From: JAUXFS01 sp963772635
Lineage (GTDB): Bacteria; Pseudomonadota; Alphaproteobacteria; Rhodospirillales; Defluviicoccaceae
Assembly (NCBI GenBank): GCA_963772635.1
Contig: CAVYYK010000051.1
Coordinates: 16,783 to 80,782, forward strand
Length of the DNA stretch: 64,000 nucleotides
Reading direction: 5' to 3'
A model generated the notes under the pieces. That model was given only the letters and a program-made list of their open reading frames with translations. It made no database searches and was not told the DNA's origin. Positions within the stretch are counted from its first letter, which is position 1; each line of letters starts with the position of its first letter. Shown here in pieces: positions 16,087-25,957 of this stretch. A program made the position numbers and the translations under genes.

Positions 16087-18664
16087 ATGTCGCGTTACAA
16101 CTTCACGGAAACAGAAGCCAAGTGGCAGGACCTGTGGGACGAGCGAGGCTGCTTCGCGGTCGGCGAAGACGCCACGCGGCCGAAGTATTATGTTCTTGAA
16201 ATGTTCCCATACCCCTCCGGCCGCATCCACATGGGGCACGTGCGCAACTACACGCTGGGCGACCTGGTCGCCCGGTTCAAACGCGCCCAGGGTTTCAACG
16301 TGTTGCACCCGATGGGGTGGGACGCGTTCGGCCTGCCGGCCGAAAACGCGGCGATCGAGGCCGGGATCCACCCGGCGGCGTGGACCCGCGACAACATCGC
16401 CGCCATGCGCCGCCAGCTCAAGAGAATGGGGCTGTCCTACGACTGGTCGCGGGAAATCGCCACCTGCGCTCCCGAGTACTATCGACACGAGCAGGCGATG
16501 TTCCTCGATTTTCTCGACAACGACCTGGTCTACCGCAAGGAAGCATGGGTGAACTGGGATCCGGTGGAGAACACCGTCCTCGCCAACGAGCAGGTGATCG
16601 ACGGCAAGGGATGGCGATCCGGCGCCCCGGTCGAGCGCCGGATGCTCTCACAGTGGTTCCTCAAGATCACCGCCTTCAACGAAGAATTGCTCGGCGCCCT
16701 GGCGGCCCTCGACCGATGGCCGGATCGGGTACGGACGATGCAGGAAAACTGGATCGGCCGCTCCGAAGGGGCACGGATGATCTTCGACCTCGAGGGCCGC
16801 GACGACCGGCTGGAGGTCTATACCACCCGGCAGGACACCATCTTCGGCGCGTCGTTCTGCGCCATCGCCGCCGATCATCCACTGGCTGTGGCGTTGGCGG
16901 AGACGGATTCGAAGCTCGCCGAGTTCATCGCCGAATGCCGGACGGCTCGGCACCAGCGAGGCGGCGATCGAGACCGCCGAAAAACTGGGCTACGACACCG
17001 GTGTGCGGGCCCGACATCCGTTTGCCGCCGACCGCGAGCTGCCGGTCTACGTCGCCAATTTCGTTCTGATGGAATACGGCACCGGCGCCATTTTCGGGTG
17101 CCCCGCCCACGATCAACGGGACCTGGACTTCGCCCGCAAGTACGGGCTCGCGGTCGTCCCCGTGGTCGCCCCGGAGGGCGCCGACGCCGCCAGTTTCGCC
17201 ATCGGCGACGAGGCCTACACCGGCCCGGGAAGCATGATCAACTCCGACTTCCTTGACGGAATGAGCATCGCCGAGGCCAAGGCGGAGGTTGCCGGGCGGC
17301 TCGCCGCCGCCGGCGCCGGCGGCCTGGCGGTGAACTACCGGCTGCGCGACTGGGGCGTGTCCCGACAACGGTACTGGGGCTGCCCGATCCCGGTGATCCA
17401 TTGCGCAGCCTGCGGCGTCGTCCCGGTGCCGAAGGCCGAGTTGCCGGTGGTCCTGCCCGAGGACGTGAATTTCGACAAGCCCGGCAATCCCCTCGATCAT
17501 CATCCGAGCTGGAAGCACGTCCCCTGCCCCCGCTGCGGCGAACCGGCGCGGCGAGAGACCGATACCTTCGATACCTTCTTCGAATCCTCGTGGTACTTCG
17601 CCCGGTTCTGCTCGCCCGTCGCCGACGCGGCGTTCACCCGCGAGGCCGTCGACTACTGGCTGCCGGTCGACCAGTACATCGGCGGCATCGAGCACGCGGT
17701 GTTGCACTTGTTGTATTCCCGGTTCTTCACCCGGGCGCTCAGGCGCTGCGGCTACCTGGGCATCGACGAACCGTTCGCCGGCCTGATGACCCAGGGTATG
17801 GTCTGCCACGAAACCTACCGCGCCGCCGGCGGCGGCTGGCTGACCCCGAGCGAGATCATCGGCAGCGGCGATGGCTACATCCATGCGGAGACCGGGGAAC
17901 CTGTCAGCGTCGGCCGATCCGAAAAGATGAGCAAGTCGCGCAAGAACGTGGTCGATCCGGAAGCGATCATCGACACCTACGGCGCCGATACCGCGCGGTT
18001 GTTCATGCTCTCCGACAGCCCGCCGGACCGGGATCTGGAGTGGACCGAGGCCGGCATCGAGGGCGCCTGGCGTTTCATCAACAGGCTTTGGCGGATGATC
18101 ACTCGACCGGCCCTTCCTGTGGCGGAAATGGGAGCGCCGAAGCCGCAATCCATCGGAACCGCCGCGGCTGGCGCCGGGACGACCGCGGTCCAGCGCGAGA
18201 TGCACAAGACCATCGCCCGGGTGACCGACGATCTGGAGAAATTCGGCTTCAACCGCGCCGTCGCCCGCGTTCGCGAATTCACAAACGCGCTGGCCGAGCT
18301 CGCCGGCACCGACGCGGCCGCGGCTTGGATCCGCCGCGAGGGCTTCGAAACCATCGTCAAGCTGATCGGGCCGATGATGCCGCATCTGGGCGAGGAGTTG
18401 TGGCAGCGCCTGGGCCATGACACTCTGCTTGTGGATGCTCCGTGGCCATCGGCGGATCCGGCGATGTTGATCGATGAAACCGTCACCGTCGGCGTTCAGG
18501 TCAACGGCAAGCTGCGCGGAACGATCGAGTTGCCCAAGGACAGCGGCGAAGACGATGCTCGGGCGGCGGCCCTGGCATTGCCGAACGTCTCCAAAGCCAT
18601 AGATGGCAAACCGCCGCGCAAGGTCATCGTCGTTCCAAACCGGATCGTCAATGTGGTTGTCTAA
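16087..18664 (+). CDS. leuS: leucyl-tRNA synthetase, frame broken at 16942
   Basis: Class I aminoacyl-tRNA synthetase charging tRNA-Leu; essential. About 858 residues when repaired, the usual length. Seen: HIGH-type motif YPSGRIHMGH, the editing (CP1) domain with TTRQDTIFGASF and MEYGTGAIFGCPAHDQRD, the KMSKS motif EKMSKSRKN, and a C-terminal KVIVVPNRIVNV end. The first frame ends as shadow after IAECR; dropping the A at 16942 turns the text into ECRRLGTSEAAIETAEKLGY, exactly what the family expects. So a one-base insertion splits the gene inside the editing domain. lptE starts within its last codons (14-nt overlap). Confidence 0.95.
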
Positions 18665-19172
18665 ATTCCTGGCGGTTGCGATCATCGTGACCGGTCTCGG
18701 TGGCTGTGGTTTTCGACCGCTTTACGGCGAGACGGCCGCGGACAAGGATGTTCCCGCGGATTTTTCCGCGGTCGCGATTGCCCCGATTCCCGATCGTGTT
18801 GGTCAGGAGCTACGCAACTACCTTCTCGACATGCTCACGCCAAGGGGACGCCCGAGAAATCCAGTTTATACGCTGAATGTCAGCCTCAAGGAGTCAATCA
18901 GCGACCTTGCCATCGACAGCTCCGGTCTCGCGACCAGGGCTAATCTGCGGCTCGACGCGACGTACTCCCTGGTCAAGGATGAAACCGGACAATCGTTGGT
19001 GAACGGAACAAGCTTGGCGGTGAGCAGCTATAACCTTGTGACAAACGACTTCTCGAACCTCACCGCCCAAAACGACGCCCGCTCCCGCTCTGCGCTTCAC
19101 ATTGCCCGTCAGATCCGAGCGCGCCTCGGCGCTTTCTTCGCCAAACAGCAGAACGCGGCCTTGGGACGATGA
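18651..19172 (+). CDS. lptE: LPS-assembly lipoprotein LptE
   Basis: Outer-membrane lipoprotein that plugs the LptD barrel during LPS export. ATG at 18651, overlapping leuS. Signal: MWLSKFLAVAIIVTG then lipobox LGGC with Cys19, followed by GFRPLYG, the diagnostic start of the LptE family. Length 173. The rest carries the expected alternating strands (YTLNVSLKESISDLAID ... LRLDATYSLVKD) and a C-terminal helix. It overlaps holA by 4 nt (ATGA), so the two are translationally coupled, as in most Rhodospirillales. Confidence 0.93.
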   Translation: MWLSKFLAVAIIVTGLGGCGFRPLYGETAADKDVPADFSAVAIAPIPDRVGQELRNYLLDMLTPRGRPRNPVYTLNVSLKESISDLAIDSSGLATRANLRLDATYSLVKDETGQSLVNGTSLAVSSYNLVTNDFSNLTAQNDARSRSALHIARQIRARLGAFFAKQQNAALGR

Positions 19173-20203
19173 AGATCGCCGGGGGACGCGTCGCCGGTTT
19201 CATCCGTAACCCGGACCCGGCGATCCGCGCGGTGCTGGTTTACGGAGCCGATCAAGGGCTGGTGCGCGAACGAGCCGACGCGCTGGTCGCCGCCGTCGCC
19301 GATGATCCTTCCGATCCGTTCCGGGTCATCGAGTTGACCGTTGGCGTGGTCAAGACCGATCCGGCCTGTCTTGTCGATGAGGCGGCGTCTTTGTCGTTCA
19401 CCGGCGGTCGCCGTGTGGTGCGGATCCGCGAAGCCCCCGATGCCGTGGCCGAAGCGTTCGAGACGCTGCTCGCCACCACTGCTTGCGAGGCGCTGGTGGT
19501 CGTCGAGGCGGGGCAGCTGGCTACGCGTTCGTCATTACGCCAACTGTTCGAGGCCGCGGGGAACGCGGCTGCTGTCGCGTGCTATGTAGACAGCGGTTCC
19601 GTGTTGTCGCAGGTTATCAGCGATACCCTGGCGAATCACGGTCTCGGCGTGACCCCGGAAGCCAATGCCTTCCTTGCCGCCAATCTCGGCTCGGACCGAG
19701 CGGTCACTCGGAGCGAATTGGAAAAGCTCGCGCTCTACATGGGCGGGACCGGCACGGTGAAGATCGAAGACGCGACCGCTGTGGTCGGTGACAACGGGAT
19801 CATGTCCATCGATTCAACGATCTACGCCGCCTGCGGCGGAGATTCGCCGGCTTTGGATCGCTCGTTGGCAAGGGCCTTCGCCGAAGGCATTCAACCGGTG
19901 ACCATGCTTCGCGCCGCCGCCCGCCATCTGCAGCGCCTCCATCTCGCACGGGCGCTGGTCGACAAGGGCCGAAGCCCGGATCAGGCGATGATGGCACTGA
20001 AGCCGCCTGTTTTCCAGGGTCTGAAGGACCGTTTCCGGGACCAGACCCGCCGTTGGGACGGCGAGCGGCTCGCCATCGCGCTCGAGATCGTGACCGAAGC
20101 CGAGCTCGATTGCAAAACCACCGGAACCCCGGTCGATTCGGTTTGCAGTCGGGCGTTGATGCGCCTCGCCCAGGCGGCGCGGTCCGCACGCAGCGGCCGC
20201 TGA
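19169..20203 (+). CDS. holA: DNA polymerase III subunit delta
   Basis: Clamp-loader subunit that opens the beta clamp. 344 residues, the normal size. Seen: N-terminal VLVYGADQGLVRERAD (degenerate AAA+ nucleotide region, as in all delta subunits), the mid-domain SFTGGRRVVRIR, and the collar-domain pattern PVTMLRAAARHLQRLHLARAL and DQTRRWDGERLA. It starts within the lptE stop (ATGA) and converges with parB. Confidence 0.95.
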   Translation: MKIAGGRVAGFIRNPDPAIRAVLVYGADQGLVRERADALVAAVADDPSDPFRVIELTVGVVKTDPACLVDEAASLSFTGGRRVVRIREAPDAVAEAFETLLATTACEALVVVEAGQLATRSSLRQLFEAAGNAAAVACYVDSGSVLSQVISDTLANHGLGVTPEANAFLAANLGSDRAVTRSELEKLALYMGGTGTVKIEDATAVVGDNGIMSIDSTIYAACGGDSPALDRSLARAFAEGIQPVTMLRAAARHLQRLHLARALVDKGRSPDQAMMALKPPVFQGLKDRFRDQTRRWDGERLAIALEIVTEAELDCKTTGTPVDSVCSRALMRLAQAARSARSGR

Positions 20204-20225
20204 TCGACCGAGAAAAAACGCGGGT

Positions 20226-21236
20226 TCAGCCTGACGGTTCGTTGCCGGAAAAATAACCGGAGATGATCGCCCCCGTTCCTTCCGAGCTCTCCAATTCCTC
20301 GTCCCCCGACGACGAATGCTCCCGAAGTGCTTGGGAATCAACCTCGACATCCGACAGCCCGCCGCGGGTGCCATGGCTCAGGCGATGGAGGATGTCGTCC
20401 AGTTGGTCGAGAGAACGGTAGTGGAGAATCAAGGCTCCACCATCGGCGCGCAGTTTGACTTCGACGGCTAGGCCCAGAAGGTTGCTCAGATCGCGTTCGA
20501 GGGCGAGGGTGTCGACGTCCTTTTCCGCCGTTCTCGAACGGCGCTTTCCAGCGGCCCGTCCAGACTTCACCAGCCTTTCCGTCTGGCGGACGTTGAGACC
20601 GCGCTTCACGACCTGACGGGCAAGACCGGCTGCGTCTTCGGCGCCGAGCAGGGCGCGGGCGTGGCCGGCGCTCAATTCGGCACTATCGAGCATTGCCTTC
20701 ACCGGTTCCGGCAACCCCAACAACCGCATCATGTTGGCGACGTGGCTTCGGCTCTTACTGACGCTTCGCGCAAGATCTTCCTGGGTGTGGGTGAACTCCT
20801 CCATCAGCCGACGGTATCCCTCGGCCTCCTCCAATGGCGATAGGTCCTGGCGCTGAAGGTTTTCGACCAGGGCGATCTCCAAGGCCTCCCGGTCCGACAG
20901 TTCCTTGACGACGACGGGGACTTCATGGAGCTGCGCCATTTGCGCCGCGCGCCAGCGGCGCTCGCCGGCGATAATCTCGAAGGCGTCGGGCTCGTCCGCA
21001 TGCCGACGCACCAGAATCGGCTGGAGAATTCCTTTCTCCGCCACCGACTGGGCGAGATTCTCGAGGTCCTGTTCGGCCATGCGGTGGCGCGGCTGATAGG
21101 GGCTCGGACGGAGCAGTTCGATCGGCACCGCCCTGGGAGACCTGACACGATCGAGTTTCGCGTAGTCCTCGCTAGCCTCGCCGAGCAAGGCCGAAAGACC
21201 CTTGCCAAGGTTTCTCCGCTTGATCTCGGCTGCCAT
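20226..21236 (-). CDS. parB: chromosome-partitioning protein ParB
   Basis: CTP-dependent DNA clamp that loads at parS and spreads. 336 residues. N-terminal KRRNLGKGLSALLG contacts ParA; the CTPase domain has the GERRWRAAQ motif (~95) and ENLQRQDLSP; a helix-turn-helix region (~140-200, KSRSHVANMMRLLGLP) reads parS; the dimer domain ends near LILHYRSLDQLDDILHRL (~285). About 45 more residues follow, rich in Ser, Glu and Gly, which most ParB proteins lack. It abuts parA (parA stop and parB start share bases at 21236). Confidence 0.95.
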   Translation of the reverse strand: MAAEIKRRNLGKGLSALLGEASEDYAKLDRVRSPRAVPIELLRPSPYQPRHRMAEQDLENLAQSVAEKGILQPILVRRHADEPDAFEIIAGERRWRAAQMAQLHEVPVVVKELSDREALEIALVENLQRQDLSPLEEAEGYRRLMEEFTHTQEDLARSVSKSRSHVANMMRLLGLPEPVKAMLDSAELSAGHARALLGAEDAAGLARQVVKRGLNVRQTERLVKSGRAAGKRRSRTAEKDVDTLALERDLSNLLGLAVEVKLRADGGALILHYRSLDQLDDILHRLSHGTRGGLSDVEVDSQALREHSSSGDEELESSEGTGAIISGYFSGNEPSG

Positions 21237-22045
21237 CAGGCGACCGCAATCCGCTCGCGCCGCATCACCTCTCCGGCGAGGTGAAGATAAGCGCGCGAAC
21301 CCGCGCAGTTGACGTCGTAGATCAGAACCGGGCGGCCGTGGGAGGGTGCTTCCGACACCCGAACGTTGCGCGGGATGATCGTCTCGTAGACGGTCTTACC
21401 GAAATGGGCGCGGACGTCGCTGGCCACCATGTCTGACAACTTGTTGCGTTTGTCGAACATTGTCAACACAATACCTTGTATATGGAGCCCCGGATTGAAG
21501 GCTCGCCTGATCTGTTCCACGGTGTTGAGCAGCGAGCTGATTCCTTCGAGCGCAAAGAATTCGCATTGCAGCGGCACCAGCACCGCTTGAGCGGCCACCA
21601 ACGCATTGACGGTCAACAGGCCGAGGGCCGGTGGGCAGTCGATCAGGACGTAATCGTACGCTTCCGTATCCCGAGCCAACGCATCCTTGAGGTAGAACTG
21701 CCGGTTTTCCATCCCCGCCAGTTCGATCTCGGCCCCGGAAAGGTCGACCCCCGAGGGGACCACACTCAGACCGGGAACAAGGGTCTCCTGAACGACCTCG
21801 CCGAGACCCGCTTCGCCGATCAACAAGTGATAGCTGTTGGGCGTACGTGCGGCGCGCTCGACACCAAGGCCGGTGCTGGCATTGCCCTGAGGATCAAGAT
21901 CGAGGATCACGACCTGCTTTCGGACCGCTGCCAGGGCGGTGCCCAGGTTGATCGCCGTGGTTGTCTTGCCGACGCCACCCTTCTGATTGGCGACGGCAAT
22001 GATTCGCGGTCCCCGCCGCGGAAACACGTTGCCGTCAATGTTCAT
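21236..22045 (-). CDS. parA: chromosome-partitioning ATPase ParA
   Basis: Deviant-Walker ATPase that segregates ParB-parS complexes on the nucleoid. 269 residues from ATG 22045; a TTG at 22057 is also possible. Seen: the Walker A' motif ANQKGGVGKTTTAINL (with signature Lys), A' box LDLDPQGNAS, and Walker B YDYVLIDCPPALG. It overlaps the rsmG end by 11 nt and precedes parB: the standard rsmG-parA-parB string. Confidence 0.96.
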   Translation of the reverse strand: MNIDGNVFPRRGPRIIAVANQKGGVGKTTTAINLGTALAAVRKQVVILDLDPQGNASTGLGVERAARTPNSYHLLIGEAGLGEVVQETLVPGLSVVPSGVDLSGAEIELAGMENRQFYLKDALARDTEAYDYVLIDCPPALGLLTVNALVAAQAVLVPLQCEFFALEGISSLLNTVEQIRRAFNPGLHIQGIVLTMFDKRNKLSDMVASDVRAHFGKTVYETIIPRNVRVSEAPSHGRPVLIYDVNCAGSRAYLHLAGEVMRRERIAVA

Positions 22046-22625
22046 GACGAGGAACAATATCTGACAATTTCAAAACCACTCCGGCTGGGTCGGATCGGCT
22101 GGTGATCCGCTGGGTCCGCATTCTCCATTTTTTCTGGGACTCCGTCAATTCAGCCTCGACCGATTGTCCCTTCAAGAACAAACAAATCCCCGATGGCGCC
22201 AACAACGGTTTCGCATAGTCCAGCAAGCTCAACAGGTTGGCACATCCGCGCGCGGTCACGACGTCCACGGCCAAAGACGCAAGTTCTTCGATGCGTTTGT
22301 GATGGATCGTCGCTTTTGCTTCGGTGATTCGCAGAACCTCGGACAGGAAAGCGCACTTGCGCGCGTTGCTTTCCACCAGATGGACCCGGGCGTCGCCCAT
22401 GATCGCGAGGACGATGCCGGGAAAACCCGCGCCGGTTCCCAGGTCGGCAACGCTCGGCGAGCCGCCCGGAAGCAATGGGAGGAGCTGGGCCGAATCGAGG
22501 ATATGCCGCCGCCATGGATCCTGCATGGAGCCGGAGCCGACAAGATTGATTCGCTGCTGCCACTTCTCCAGCAGCGCCAGATACGCGGCCAACCGGTCGG
22601 TCGTCTCGGCGCCCGTCCCGGTCAT
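22035..22625 (-). CDS. rsmG: 16S rRNA (guanine527-N7)-methyltransferase RsmG
   Basis: SAM-dependent methyltransferase modifying G527 of 16S rRNA. Seen: LLEKWQQRINLVG near the N terminus, the SAM loop VADLGTGAGFPGIVLAI (~60-80), HLVESNARKCAFL and VTARGCANL. I use ATG 22625 (196 residues); the frame also runs up to a TTG at 22670 that lies inside the parS site and would add 15 residues starting MFHVKH. Neither start has a clear Shine-Dalgarno. The 3' end overlaps parA. Confidence 0.93.
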   Translation of the reverse strand: MTGTGAETTDRLAAYLALLEKWQQRINLVGSGSMQDPWRRHILDSAQLLPLLPGGSPSVADLGTGAGFPGIVLAIMGDARVHLVESNARKCAFLSEVLRITEAKATIHHKRIEELASLAVDVVTARGCANLLSLLDYAKPLLAPSGICLFLKGQSVEAELTESQKKWRMRTQRITSRSDPAGVVLKLSDIVPRHEH

Positions 22626-22653
22626 CGTCCGGAACGCGGGAGGACTCAATGGG

Positions 22654-22669
22654 TGTTTCACGTGAAACA
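22654..22669. promoter_or_regulatory. parS site 1
   Basis: Exact 16-bp palindrome TGTTTCACGTGAAACA, the consensus bacterial ParB loading site, between mnmG and rsmG and at the possible rsmG start. It lies about 1.4 kb from parB. Confidence 0.96.
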
Positions 22670-22679
22670 ATTGGACTGC

Positions 22680-24536
22680 TCAGGCAGTGTGGCGGCGGCG
22701 GACGTGGCCGAGCAACGCGGTCAAGGCCGCCGGAGTTATGCCCGAGATCCGGGCCGCGGCACCGAGGGTTGCCGGACGGCATTCGTCCAGCTTGGAACGG
22801 ACCTCGTTCGACAACCCGGCTATCGCATGGAAATCCAGATCCGGAGTGAACTCCAAGGATTCGTCGCGCTTGAACGAACGAATGTCGGCTTCCTGCCTTT
22901 CCAAATAGCCGCTGTACTGGGCCTCTATTTCCAGCTGCATGGCAATTTCGAGCTCCATCTCCGAAAGCTCGGGCCAGAGACGGGCCAAGACCCCCATGTT
23001 GACGTCGGGGTAGCCGAGCAGGGTCGCCGCCGTTCGCCGCTGGCCGTCCAGGTTGACCTTGAGTCCGAGTTCCCTCAGCTCCGTCGGGGTTGCAGCAAGC
23101 GTTTCGAGGGCTCGGCGCGCCGTTCTCAAAGCCCGATCCTTGGTTTCGTAGCCCTGATTTCGCCTGCTTCCCACCAACCCGGCGTCGATTCCCCTTGGCG
23201 TCAGTCTCTGGTCGGCGTTGTCGGCGCGAAGGGACAGCCGGTATTCCGCCCGGGAGGTGAACATCCGGTAGGGCTCGTTGGTTCCGAGGGTCACGAGGTC
23301 GTCGATCATTACCCCGATGTAGCCTTCGGACCGATCGACGAGGAAGCGCTCCTTCCCCGATACCGCCAGCGCGGCGTTGGCGCCGGCGATCAATCCTTGC
23401 CCTGCCGCTTCCTCGTAGCCGGTGGTGCCATTGATCTGCCCGGCCAGAAACAACCGTGGCACCCGGCGGGTTTCCAGGGTCGGAAGAAGCTCCCGCGGAT
23501 CGACGAAGTCGTACTCGATCGCGTAGCCCGGACGCAACATCACCGCCGTTTCGAGGCCCGGTATGGTCGTGAGGAGTTCCAGCTGCACATCGCGTGGAAG
23601 CGATGTCGAGATCCCGTTGGGATAGATCGTGTGATCGTCGAGCCCCTCCGGCTCCAGAAAAATCTGGTGGCGCTGACGATCGCCAAATCGCACGACCTTG
23701 TCCTCGATCGAGGGGCAATAGCGCGGCCCGGTACCCTGGATCTGGCCCGAGTAAAGCGGGGCACGCGCGAGGTTGCGTCGGATCAGCGCATGGGAGGCCT
23801 CGGTCGTCCCGGTGATATGGCAGTTCACCTGCGGCGTCTCGATTCGCCGGGTCAGATAGGAGAAAGGAACCGGTGGGTCGTCGCCTTGCTGGACCTCAAG
23901 GCGGTCCCAGTCGATGGTGCGTCCGTCGATCCTCGGCGGCGTTCCCGTCTTCAACCGCCCCAGGCCAAATTCCAGCCGCTTAAGCGTATAAGCCAAGCCC
24001 ACCGCCGGTTTGTCCCCGACGCGACCGGCGGGAACCTGGTTCTCTCCCACGTGGATGACGCCCCTCAGAAAAGTTCCCGTGGTGATGACCACCGCCCCGG
24101 CGGCCAGAACTTCACCGCTGGCCGTCCGGACCCCGGCAACTGCGCCGAAGCGATCGAACACAAGGTCTTCAACCGCCGCAGCCCTGATCGACAGGCCATC
24201 CTGCTCCGACAGCAGCTCCGCCATCGCCTTCCTGTAGAGGGCGCGGTCGGCTTGGGCACGCGGCCCTCTCACCGCCGGCCCCTTGCTGCGATTGAGTATC
24301 CGGAATTGGATCCCTGCCCGATCGATCGCCCGCGCCATCAACCCGTCGAGAGCGTCGACCTCACGCACCAACTGCCCCTTGGCCAGGCCACCGATGGCCG
24401 GATTGCAGGACATCTCGCCGATGGTTTCCACTTTGTGGGTCAACAATAACGTTCGCGCACCCAGCCGCGCCGCCGCCGCCGCCGCCTCGCAGCCCGCGTG
24501 TCCTCCGCCGACGACGATAACATCCGCATTTTTCAT
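22680..24536 (-). CDS. mnmG: tRNA U34 carboxymethylaminomethyl synthase subunit MnmG (GidA)
   Basis: FAD-dependent partner of MnmE in building the cmnm5 modification at the wobble uridine of several tRNAs. 618 residues, normal length. Seen: FAD loop VIVVGGGHAGCEAA (5-18), SCNPAIGGLAKGQLVREVDA, TGTFLRGVIHVG, RLKTGTPPRIDG, PGYAIEYDFVDPREL, and the C-terminal helical domain starting near ETLAATPTELRE. It is bracketed by two parS sites. The long plus-strand frame across it (22164-24449) is a shadow. Confidence 0.97.
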   Translation of the reverse strand: MKNADVIVVGGGHAGCEAAAAAARLGARTLLLTHKVETIGEMSCNPAIGGLAKGQLVREVDALDGLMARAIDRAGIQFRILNRSKGPAVRGPRAQADRALYRKAMAELLSEQDGLSIRAAAVEDLVFDRFGAVAGVRTASGEVLAAGAVVITTGTFLRGVIHVGENQVPAGRVGDKPAVGLAYTLKRLEFGLGRLKTGTPPRIDGRTIDWDRLEVQQGDDPPVPFSYLTRRIETPQVNCHITGTTEASHALIRRNLARAPLYSGQIQGTGPRYCPSIEDKVVRFGDRQRHQIFLEPEGLDDHTIYPNGISTSLPRDVQLELLTTIPGLETAVMLRPGYAIEYDFVDPRELLPTLETRRVPRLFLAGQINGTTGYEEAAGQGLIAGANAALAVSGKERFLVDRSEGYIGVMIDDLVTLGTNEPYRMFTSRAEYRLSLRADNADQRLTPRGIDAGLVGSRRNQGYETKDRALRTARRALETLAATPTELRELGLKVNLDGQRRTAATLLGYPDVNMGVLARLWPELSEMELEIAMQLEIEAQYSGYLERQEADIRSFKRDESLEFTPDLDFHAIAGLSNEVRSKLDECRPATLGAAARISGITPAALTALLGHVRRRHTA

Positions 24537-24564
24537 GGTCGCTTATTTACCGGTTGATCATCGG

Positions 24565-24580
24565 TGTTTCACGTGAAACA
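24565..24580. promoter_or_regulatory. parS site 2
   Basis: A second exact TGTTTCACGTGAAACA, in the 44-bp gap between the mnmE stop and mnmG start. Two perfect sites 1.9 kb apart beside parAB mark the chromosomal centromere region. Confidence 0.96.
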
Positions 24581-25913
24581 TCACTTGCCGATGCAGAAAT
24601 CCCGGAAGATCACGTCGAGGATCTCCTCCACGTCGACCCGTCCGGTAATCTTCCCCAACGCCCTTGCCGCAAGCCGCAAATCTTCCGCCACCAACTCCGC
24701 TCCGTTCGCCATCGCGGCCCTGCCCAACGATCGGCGACACTCCTCAAGCGCCGTGCGGTGGCGCACCCGGGTCAGTGCCGGTGTCCCTTGCAAGTGAAAG
24801 CGGGCGGCTACGCCCTGCTCTACCATCGCGATCATCGCGTCGATACCCTCGCCGGTCAACGCCGATACGGCCAGGGCCGAAAAGCCGCCAACGTCAATCG
24901 GCGGCTGCATCCGCCCCAAATCGCTTTTGTTGACCACCGCGATGGTCTTGCTGTCCAGCAACGCTTCCGTCAACCCGTCCACCGTTGGCCAGACCGAACC
25001 GTCGAACACGGCCACGGTCAAATCCGCGTCCCGCGCCCGCATGCGCGCCCGCCGCACGCCCTCCTTTTCCACTTCCTCGGTTGCGTCTCTCAGTCCGGCG
25101 GTATCGGCAATCACCACCGGGTAACCTCCAACGTCCAAAGCCACTTCGACAACGTCGCGGGTGGTGCCGGGCTGGCCCGAGACGATGGCCGCTTCCCTTC
25201 CGGGCGATAACGTTGAAAAGGCTCGATTTTCCGGCATTGGGAGGACCGACGATGGCGAGGTGGATACCGTCGCGAAGGCGCTCGCCGCAATGTCCATCCT
25301 CAAGATGGCTCTCGATCTCCTCCGACAGCGTGACGATTTGCGCCCTGATCTCCTCTTCGATGCCGCCGGGCAGGTCCTCGTCGGAGAAATCGATGGTTGC
25401 CTCCAGGTGAGCCACCGCCCGAATCAGGCGATCCCGCCAGGAGTCGTATACCGCGCCCAATTCCCCTTGATACTGTCGCAGCGCCTGGCGTCGCTGTCCC
25501 TCGGTTTCCGCATTCACCAAATCGGCTAGCGCTTCGGCGGCGGTCAGATCCAGCTTCCCATGCTCAAACGCACGGCGGGTGAACTCTCCCGGTTCCGCCG
25601 GACGCAGCCCCTCGCAGCACGCCAATGCCTCCAGCACACCGCCAACTACGGCCCTGCCGCCGTGGACGTGCAGCTCCGCAACGTCCTCACCGGTGAAGCT
25701 GGCCGGCGCCGGGAACCACAACACCAAGCTTTCGTCGATCAGTTCCCCGTCTCGCGCGAACAATCGTACGCGGGTTGCTTTTCGCGCCGTCGGCGTCCCT
25801 CGCCCCGTCAGACGTGAAAGCGCGAAGCCCGCCTGCGGTCCCGAAACACGGATCACCGCAATTCCGGCCCGGCCCCCTCCCGATGCCGGAGCAAAAATCG
25901 TCTCACCGCTCAT
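24581..25913 (-). CDS. mnmE: tRNA modification GTPase MnmE, frame broken near 25196
   Basis: GTPase partner of MnmG. ATG 25913 gives METIFAP-type start MSGETIFAPASGGGRAGIAV. N-terminal folate-binding domain includes FTGEDVAELHVHGG; GTPase domain shows G1 VGPPNAGKSSLFN, G2 QPGTTRDVVE, G3 DTAG and G4 NKSD; the C terminus is the diagnostic FCIGK. Residues up to the P-loop are in one frame and everything from EAAIVSGQPG on is in another. One extra base in the CCC at 25195-25197 (plus strand) explains this. Repaired length about 443, normal. Probably an assembly indel. Confidence 0.95.
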
Positions 25914-25957
25914 ATCGCCAATAAAACTGCCCCGCAAATCGGCTTCCGCGTCCGCCG

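Noticed and set aside
15700..17256. N-terminal leuS frame read as a separate truncated synthetase
   Set aside because: A one-base insertion at 16942 restores continuous, family-like text into the next frame, so there is one gene.
16925..18685. 586-codon minus-strand frame across leuS
   Set aside because: Antisense shadow of the second half of leuS, caused by high GC at third positions.
22164..24449. 761-codon plus-strand frame across mnmG
   Set aside because: Pure antisense shadow of a clearly real gene in GC-rich DNA; its translation shows no family features.
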